Positions 14,992-18,832 of a stretch of DNA of 18,832 bases are shown here, one piece after another. Source of the DNA: an uncultured Flavonifractor sp. (GTDB lineage: Bacteria; Bacillota; Clostridia; Oscillospirales; Oscillospiraceae); the NCBI GenBank assembly GCA_910585415.1, contig CAJUDT010000049.1, positions 1-18,832 on the forward strand, given 5' to 3'. The notes beneath the pieces are model-generated. The model had not been told where the DNA came from, did not search any database, and worked only from the letters and a program-made list of their open reading frames with translations. Every line of letters begins with the position of its first letter. Within the stretch, counting starts at the first letter, position 1. A program made the translations under genes and the position numbers.

Positions 14992-15513
14992 CTACAAACG
15001 CCCCAATTCCTCCGGCGGTACGCCCAGCAGCAGCAGGGTCCCCGCCACCGCCAGGAAGGGCAGCGGGGATTCCTCCAGGGGGAAGGGGAGGACCAGCTCT
15101 TGCTGCTCCACCACCGTGCCCTCCAGTGTGACCAGCTCCCGCTGAAGGGCCAGACAGATTTGACGGCCCTCCAGGCTGGAAAAGGTGAGGGTATCCTTGG
15201 GGGAGGTGCCATAGCTCACCGCCTGCCCGGTGCGCAGGGCCCGGGCCAGGGGTCCGGCGGAGCCGGGCAGAAGGACCGTGCGGCACTCCACCACCCCGGC
15301 CCCCGCCCAGCCGGTGGCCCCCGGCGCGATGGCCAGCAGCTCCAGGGGCTCCCCCGCCAGCTCGGCCGGGTGGCGTCCGGAGCGGAGCCGCGCCAGCCCT
15401 GGGGATATCCGCCGCCGCACGGCCTCATAAAGTCCCTCGTCCTGCTCCCAAATTCCCACCTGATGCACGGGAAACACCGCCTTTCGGATACAGTTTGTGG
15501 AAGGAGCCGCCAT
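14992..15513 (-). CDS. Unrecognised 173-aa protein
   Basis: I do not recognise this protein. It has no signal peptide and no clear transmembrane helix apart from a mildly hydrophobic stretch near residues 153-163. It looks soluble, with a segment rich in Leu and Glu near the C terminus (LQRELVTLEGTVVEQQELV) that could be strand or coil. The ATG at 15513 has no clear Shine-Dalgarno, so a later start is possible. It reads as a gene because it is the longest frame between the carboxypeptidase gene and the terminator at 14924-14959, and it lies on the same strand as the three genes before it, 63 bp after the D-Ala-D-Ala carboxypeptidase gene. A 10-bp hairpin at 15537-15560 sits in that gap. Confidence 0.65.
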   Translation of the reverse strand: MAAPSTNCIRKAVFPVHQVGIWEQDEGLYEAVRRRISPGLARLRSGRHPAELAGEPLELLAIAPGATGWAGAGVVECRTVLLPGSAGPLARALRTGQAVSYGTSPKDTLTFSSLEGRQICLALQRELVTLEGTVVEQQELVLPFPLEESPLPFLAVAGTLLLLGVPPEELGRL

Positions 15514-15536
15514 TTTATACAGCCAGGGATCAAGAA

Positions 15537-15560
15537 GCGGAGAGGCCTGCGCCTCTCCGC
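15537..15560 (-). terminator. Weak terminator or attenuator after the carboxypeptidase gene
   Basis: GCGGAGAGGC (15537-15546) pairs perfectly with GCCTCTCCGC (15551-15560) around a 4-nt loop, 16 bp after the carboxypeptidase stop. On the minus strand it is followed by TTCTTG, a poor U tract, and preceded by CAAAAC. It may partially end transcription and lower expression of the 173-aa gene. Confidence 0.55.
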
Positions 15561-15576
15561 GTTTTGTGCCGGTTTC

Positions 15577-16737
15577 TTACCCGGCCATAAACAGCCCGCG
15601 CACCAGACGCAGGAAGATGCCGGGAATGGTAATGCGCTCCACAGGCTGGTCGGCCACGATAGGGATGGTCTGAAGGACCTGATCTCCCACGAAGACCACC
15701 ATTTCCCCCAGCTTCTGCCCGGCCTCCACCGGGGCCTCCACATTCTCGCACAGCTCCACCCGGCTCTCCACGGCGTTGAGCTGGCTCTTGTCAATCAGAA
15801 TGCGGCTGGACTGCCCCAGGACCGGCTGAACCTGGGCCTGCTCCCCCAGCAGGACCTCGATGGGGGGCAGGGCCTGGTTGGGGTACACGTCCATGAGGGT
15901 GTAGTTGGCAAAGCCGAAGTTGAGCAGGGCCTTGGCGGCCTCCGAGCGGGTGTCCTTGGTGGGGGACTTCATAATCACGGCGATGAGCTCCATCCCGTCC
16001 CGCTCCGCCGTGGCGGAGATGCAGAACCGGGCCGCGTCGGTGGAGCCGGTTTTGAGGCCGGTGGCCCCCTCGTAAAAGCGAATGAGCTTGTTGGTGTTGG
16101 ACAGCTGAAAGGTCCCGTCCCGCAGTGTGTCCATCCATATGGTGGTATAGCTTCGGATGTCCGGGTGGTGCAAAATCAGCTCCCGGCTCATCAGGGCGAT
16201 GTCATAGGCGGAGGTGAGGTGCCCCGCTGCGGGCAGGCCGGTGCAGTTGACAAAGCAGGTATCCGCCATGCCCAGCTGTGCGGCCCGCTGGTTCATGCGC
16301 TCCACGAAGGCCTCCTCGCTGCCCGCCAGATGCTCGGCCAGGGCGACGGCGGCGTCGTTGCCCGAGGCCACCGCCACCGCCTTGAGCAAATCGTCCACCG
16401 TCATAAGCTCCCCCTCCTTCAGGTACACCTGGGAGCCCCCCATGGAGGCCGCGTGGGCGGAGACCTGAACGGTGTCGGTGAGGCTCAGACGCCCCTGACT
16501 GACGGCCTCCATGACCAGCAGCAGGGTCATGACCTTGGTGACACTGGCGGGCTCCAGCTTGTCATGGGGGTGCTCCGCGCAGAGGATGTTTCCCGTCTCC
16601 TTTTCCATCAGGACCCAGGAGGCGGCGTCCACCGCAGGGGCCCCGGCAGGTGAGGCGGAAGGCTCCGGCCCGGCGGTGGCCTGGGCGGGGAGTATCATAA
16701 GGGAAGCGGCCAAAAGGGCCGCGGCCAATCGTTTCAT
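15577..16737 (-). CDS. dacF: Serine-type D-Ala-D-Ala carboxypeptidase (DacF/PBP5-like)
   Basis: The 386-aa protein is a low-molecular-weight penicillin-binding protein that trims the terminal D-Ala of peptidoglycan stem peptides outside the cell. A signal peptide (about 1-20) precedes the S11 peptidase domain. Active-site motifs are SVTK (Ser65, Lys68), SGN (Ser125-Asn127) and KTGS (Lys229-Ser232). A PBP5-type C-terminal domain (roughly 280-365) follows, and the end IPGIFLRLVRGLFMAG looks like an amphipathic membrane anchor. The start at 16737 has GGAGGG at a good distance. Downstream lies the 173-aa gene; upstream, 107 bp away, is the C39-like gene. No spoIIA genes follow, as they do after dacF in Bacillus, so the dacF symbol is by family only. 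Confidence 0.93.
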   Translation of the reverse strand: MKRLAAALLAASLMILPAQATAGPEPSASPAGAPAVDAASWVLMEKETGNILCAEHPHDKLEPASVTKVMTLLLVMEAVSQGRLSLTDTVQVSAHAASMGGSQVYLKEGELMTVDDLLKAVAVASGNDAAVALAEHLAGSEEAFVERMNQRAAQLGMADTCFVNCTGLPAAGHLTSAYDIALMSRELILHHPDIRSYTTIWMDTLRDGTFQLSNTNKLIRFYEGATGLKTGSTDAARFCISATAERDGMELIAVIMKSPTKDTRSEAAKALLNFGFANYTLMDVYPNQALPPIEVLLGEQAQVQPVLGQSSRILIDKSQLNAVESRVELCENVEAPVEAGQKLGEMVVFVGDQVLQTIPIVADQPVERITIPGIFLRLVRGLFMAG

Positions 16738-16844
16738 GTGTGTCCCTCCAGATTCGTTGTGCGGTTCTGAGGTTAAGGATACGGAATTGGAGGGGGTTCT
16801 ATACAGCGGACACAGATTTTTGCTCCGGGTAAATTTTTCTTCTT

Positions 16845-17459
16845 CTAAGGCGTGACGGCAAGGTAGACAAACTCCATGGGATACCGGTCTGTGCTCCAGA
16901 GGTCCTCAAATTCCTCCGCACGCAGCCTGCGGTTATACCAGCCGCCCTCCGCGTTGGCCAGGGCGGCGATGGAATCGGCCAGGTACAGGAATTGCCCGTC
17001 GTACCCGGTCACCACGGTGTAGTGGGTATCGCCGGGTATGCGGATAAAGGCGATTACCGGCACGCCCTCCGCCAGCCGCCCTTTGAGCGTGTCCAGTGTT
17101 CCATAATAAGCCGCCGCGTGATAGCCGTGCCGTTCCAACAGGCCGGCCACCTGCCGGACGGAGACAAAGCCAAAAACCCGGTGGAGCTCAGGATACAGCT
17201 CCGGGCCCGTAATCTGCGCGCCCAGGTGCCGCATGACGTATGCGGCGGCATACGCGGCGCACTCGTTTCCCGTCTGATAGTCGATGTAATTATGGCCGGA
17301 GGCAATGTAATATTCCTGTGGAAGCCCGTCGGGACACAGGGGGTCCCTGGCGGGAAGCATACCCCAGACATACCGCCCTCCGGCGGCCAGGAGAAGAAGC
17401 GCGCCAATCACCCCAATCAAGAGAGGGGGCCTCTTACGCCGCATACCGTCGCCAGCCAT
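16845..17459 (-). CDS. Membrane-anchored C39-like (papain-fold) protein
   Basis: The 204-aa protein has a basic N terminus and one hydrophobic segment (about residues 11-33), so it is probably tethered outside the membrane or secreted. The remainder resembles the peptidase C39-like family: a Gln62-x4-Cys67 segment DYQTGNECAAY, His146 in GDTHYTVVTGYD, and Asp162 in LYLADS, which fit a Cys-His-Asp triad. It might cleave peptides or amide bonds in the envelope; substrate unknown. The start is uncertain: 17459 (chosen) and 17444 are ATG codons without a clear Shine-Dalgarno, and a GTG at 17492 overlaps the ttcA stop region. The gene starts just after ttcA, suggesting co-transcription. The gap to the carboxypeptidase gene contains no clear promoter. 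Confidence 0.78.
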   Translation of the reverse strand: MAGDGMRRKRPPLLIGVIGALLLLAAGGRYVWGMLPARDPLCPDGLPQEYYIASGHNYIDYQTGNECAAYAAAYVMRHLGAQITGPELYPELHRVFGFVSVRQVAGLLERHGYHAAAYYGTLDTLKGRLAEGVPVIAFIRIPGDTHYTVVTGYDGQFLYLADSIAALANAEGGWYNRRLRAEEFEDLWSTDRYPMEFVYLAVTP

Positions 17460-17484
17460 ACCGGCGCGGCGCTGGCCCGCCCGC

Positions 17485-18243
17485 TTACTCACCCTCCGGC
17501 AGGGGCACGCGCCGGTGCTCCACCGGGCCCCAGCAGGGCAGGGGGAGCTGCTGCATGGCGCCAAAGACCCGGCTTTTCAGTCCCGGATAGCGCCGGTCCA
17601 GGTCCCGGATGAGCTCCTTGACCTCCTGGCGCTTGGTGTTGCCGTCGGCGGGGCAGGGGTTGAACACCACCGGGAGCCCATTGCGCTCCGCCGCGTTGCG
17701 GACCATGCCCTCTCCGCAGTAGAGCAGGGGGCGAATCTGGGTGATGCCCATGCGGTCCAGATAGGTCACCGGCTGGAAGCAGGACAGACGCCCCTCGTAG
17801 AAGAGGGAGAGAAAGAAGGTCTCCACTGCGTCGTCGAAGTGGTGCCCCAGGGCGATGGTCTGAATGCCCCGCTCTGCAAGGGCGTTGTGGAGGGCCCCCC
17901 GGCGCATTTTGGCGCACATGGAGCAGGGATTTTTCTCCTTGCGCAGGTCAAAAATGATATGGTGAATCTCGGAGGAAAGCAGGGTGAAGGGCACCTCTAT
18001 GCTCCGGCAGAAGTGGGCCACACCGGAAAAGTCCATACCGGTCCCCCCGTCCACATGCCCCATGTCCAGGGTAAAGGCCTCCACCGTAAAGGGCTTGGGG
18101 TAAAAGGCCCGCAGTCTGGCCAGCGCGGCCAGGAGCACCAGGGAGTCCTTCCCCCCGGACACCCCCACCGCCACCCGGTCCCCGGCCTGAATCATGTCAT
18201 AGTCCTCCACACAGCGGCGGACGTAGCTGAGAATTTTATTCAT
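17485..18243 (-). CDS. ttcA: TtcA-like tRNA 2-thiocytidine biosynthesis protein
   Basis: The 252-aa protein is an ATP-dependent PP-loop enzyme of the TtcA/TilS superfamily. The PP-loop SGGKDS is at residues 29-34. The pair Cys107 and Cys110 (PCSMCAKMRRG) and Cys197 (NPCPADG) are the expected ligands of a catalytic Fe-S cluster in TtcA, which thiolates C32 of some tRNAs in an oxygen-sensitive way. TtcA-like members in Firmicutes are close in sequence but not all tested, so the exact tRNA position is inferred. The start at 18243 has GAGGTG five bases upstream; the in-frame sequence beyond it runs into the divergent promoter region and is rejected. It leads a minus-strand group with the C39-like and carboxypeptidase genes. 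A 10-bp inverted repeat lies in its upstream region. Confidence 0.88.
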   Translation of the reverse strand: MNKILSYVRRCVEDYDMIQAGDRVAVGVSGGKDSLVLLAALARLRAFYPKPFTVEAFTLDMGHVDGGTGMDFSGVAHFCRSIEVPFTLLSSEIHHIIFDLRKEKNPCSMCAKMRRGALHNALAERGIQTIALGHHFDDAVETFFLSLFYEGRLSCFQPVTYLDRMGITQIRPLLYCGEGMVRNAAERNGLPVVFNPCPADGNTKRQEVKELIRDLDRRYPGLKSRVFGAMQQLPLPCWGPVEHRRVPLPEGE

Positions 18244-18294
18244 AGGCACCTCGAAAAAATTAAAAAATGAAAGTGAGCATTTCGGAGTTATCCG

Positions 18295-18330
18295 GAGAAA
18301 ACAAGCGATAACAGGAGTATTTGTTTTCTC
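18295..18330. repeat. 10-bp perfect inverted repeat upstream of ttcA
   Basis: GAGAAAACAA (18295-18304) and TTGTTTTCTC (18321-18330) are perfect reverse complements, 16 bp apart. The pair lies 50-90 bp upstream of ttcA and 24 bp before the -35 of rplM. It could be an operator between the divergent genes or a hairpin in the ttcA leader. Confidence 0.5.
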
Positions 18331-18354
18331 AAGCAGAAAAAACCGAAAAACGTG

Positions 18355-18383
18355 TTGACACAGGATAATGACGGTATTATAAT
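18355..18383 (+). promoter_or_regulatory. rplM: Consensus sigma-A promoter of rplM
   Basis: TTGACA (18355-18360) and TATAAT (18378-18383) are both perfect and spaced by 17 bp. This is the strongest promoter in the window, as expected for a ribosomal protein operon. The transcript should start near 18390, leaving about 196 nt of leader. Confidence 0.92.
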
Positions 18384-18389
18384 ACAAAA

Positions 18390-18585
18390 CGCTCCAATCG
18401 TCCAGATTTGGAGTGAGAATTGTGGGTCCGGCGGCACGACGCCGGTACGCAGGCAAAGATGTTCTTTTCGTTACCGGGCGGCAGGCCCCAGGGGGGCAGG
18501 CGGCTGCGAAGCGATACGGAAGTTCTTTTTGGTCCTTTTTCTTTCAAGAAAAAGGACAGAGAAAGCGAAAATTGGAGGTTTCACC
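18390..18585 (+). promoter_or_regulatory. Long structured 5' leader of rplM
   Basis: The leader has a 6-bp stem at 18392-18397 with 18408-18413, a 6-bp stem CCGGCG/CGCCGG at 18428-18433 with 18440-18445, and a perfect 12-bp stem GTCCTTTTTCTT/AAGAAAAAGGAC at 18532-18543 with 18546-18557. The last stem is 16 nt before the GGAGG site (18574-18578). Many Firmicutes control L13 by a leader bound by the protein. Whether this one does is not shown, since parts of it look like the dispersed repeat at 104-165. No gene lies in it. Confidence 0.6.
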
Positions 18586-18832
18586 ATGTCCACTTTTATG
18601 GCAAACAAGGGCAACATCGTCCGCAAGTGGTATGTGCTCGACGCGGCGGGAAAGCCCCTGGGCAAGACGGCCGTTCTGGCCGCCGACCTGCTGCGGGGCA
18701 AGCATAAGCCCGAGTACACCCCCCACGCCGACTGCGGCGACTACGTGGTGGTCGTCAACGCGGAGAAGGCCGTGCTCACCGGCAAGAAGCTGGAGCAGAA
18801 GTATTACCGCACCCACTCCGGCTGGGTGGGCG
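18586..18832 (+). CDS. rplM: 50S ribosomal protein L13 (partial, cut by the window end)
   Basis: The first 82 codons encode the N terminus of ribosomal protein L13, an assembly protein of the large subunit. Features of the family are WYVLDAAGKPLGKTA, DLLRGKHKPEYTPHADCGDY, then VVVVNAEKAVLTGKK and KYYRTHSGWVG. The full protein is about 145 residues, so the rest lies outside the window and rpsI (S9) would be expected next. The ATG at 18586 has GGAGG at 18574-18578; an in-frame ATG four codons later is less well placed. Confidence 0.96.
   Translation, partial: MSTFMANKGNIVRKWYVLDAAGKPLGKTAVLAADLLRGKHKPEYTPHADCGDYVVVVNAEKAVLTGKKLEQKYYRTHSGWVG

Noticed and set aside
13019..15286. 755-codon open frame on the minus strand opposite the SLH protein
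   Set aside because: The SLH protein has a signal peptide, SLH modules, a good ribosome binding site and promoter; the antisense frame has none and crosses the shared terminator.
18244..18456. N-terminal extension of the ttcA-like protein by 71 codons
   Set aside because: The extension would cover the rplM promoter and AT-rich DNA, and the internal ATG at 18243 has a proper Shine-Dalgarno and matches the family N terminus.
1..18832. CRISPR array, tRNA or rRNA genes, phage or defence genes, toxin-antitoxin pair
   Set aside because: No regularly spaced repeats, no cloverleaf-like or rRNA-like stretches, and no matching protein families were seen; the gene content is core metabolism, replication, translation and envelope.

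Overview
The window is high-GC (roughly 60-65% by eye) Firmicutes-type DNA. Several lines point to a Clostridia/Oscillospiraceae-like gut anaerobe (Flavonifractor/Oscillibacter-type): a decarboxylase-darA-holB-ricT cluster, Gram-positive style Shine-Dalgarno sites (GGAGG) before most genes, two S-layer-homology (SLH) proteins, a DacF-like carboxypeptidase, a PepV-like dipeptidase and a TtcA-type tRNA thiolase. The placement rests on gene content and style only; no marker gene was compared.

Layout. 1-278: no gene; a patch of hairpins and an imperfect direct repeat. 279-2502 (+): M20 dipeptidase and a small acidic lipoprotein. 2499-2704: a 126-bp element with terminal inverted repeats, starting at the lipoprotein stop codon, then a strong two-way terminator. 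2711-4627 (-): secreted S41 protease with PDZ and C-terminal SLH modules, with its own promoter. 4681-4750: two terminator-like hairpins closing the next operon. 4757-11210 (-): a probable six-gene operon read as XRE regulator, lepA, PLP decarboxylase, darA, holB, ricT. 11211-11414: divergent promoter region. 11415-12398 (+): pta with terminator. 12581-14893 (+): large secreted SLH protein with seven tandem beta-rich repeats. 14924-14959: shared terminator. 14992-18243 (-): ttcA-like gene, membrane-anchored C39-like protein, D-Ala-D-Ala carboxypeptidase and an unrecognised 173-aa protein. 18355-18832 (+): consensus promoter, long structured leader and the first 82 codons of rplM.

How the genes fit together. 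The operon joins translation (LepA), replication (the clamp-loader delta-prime subunit HolB), second-messenger sensing (DarA, c-di-AMP) and RNA maturation/sporulation control (RicT). It resembles the B. subtilis yaaO-tmk-yaaQ-yaaR-holB-yaaT block but lacks tmk and yaaR. The S41-SLH protease, SLH repeat protein, D-Ala-D-Ala carboxypeptidase, C39-like protein and lipoprotein form a cell-envelope set. PepV-like peptidase and Pta are ordinary peptide and acetate/acetyl-phosphate metabolism.

Most of the window is core genome. I see no CRISPR, tRNA, rRNA, transposase, phage or defence genes. The least explained items are the 77-residue repeat array in the SLH protein, the inverted-repeat element at 2499-2624, the hairpin repeats near both window ends, the structured rplM leader and the 173-aa unknown protein.
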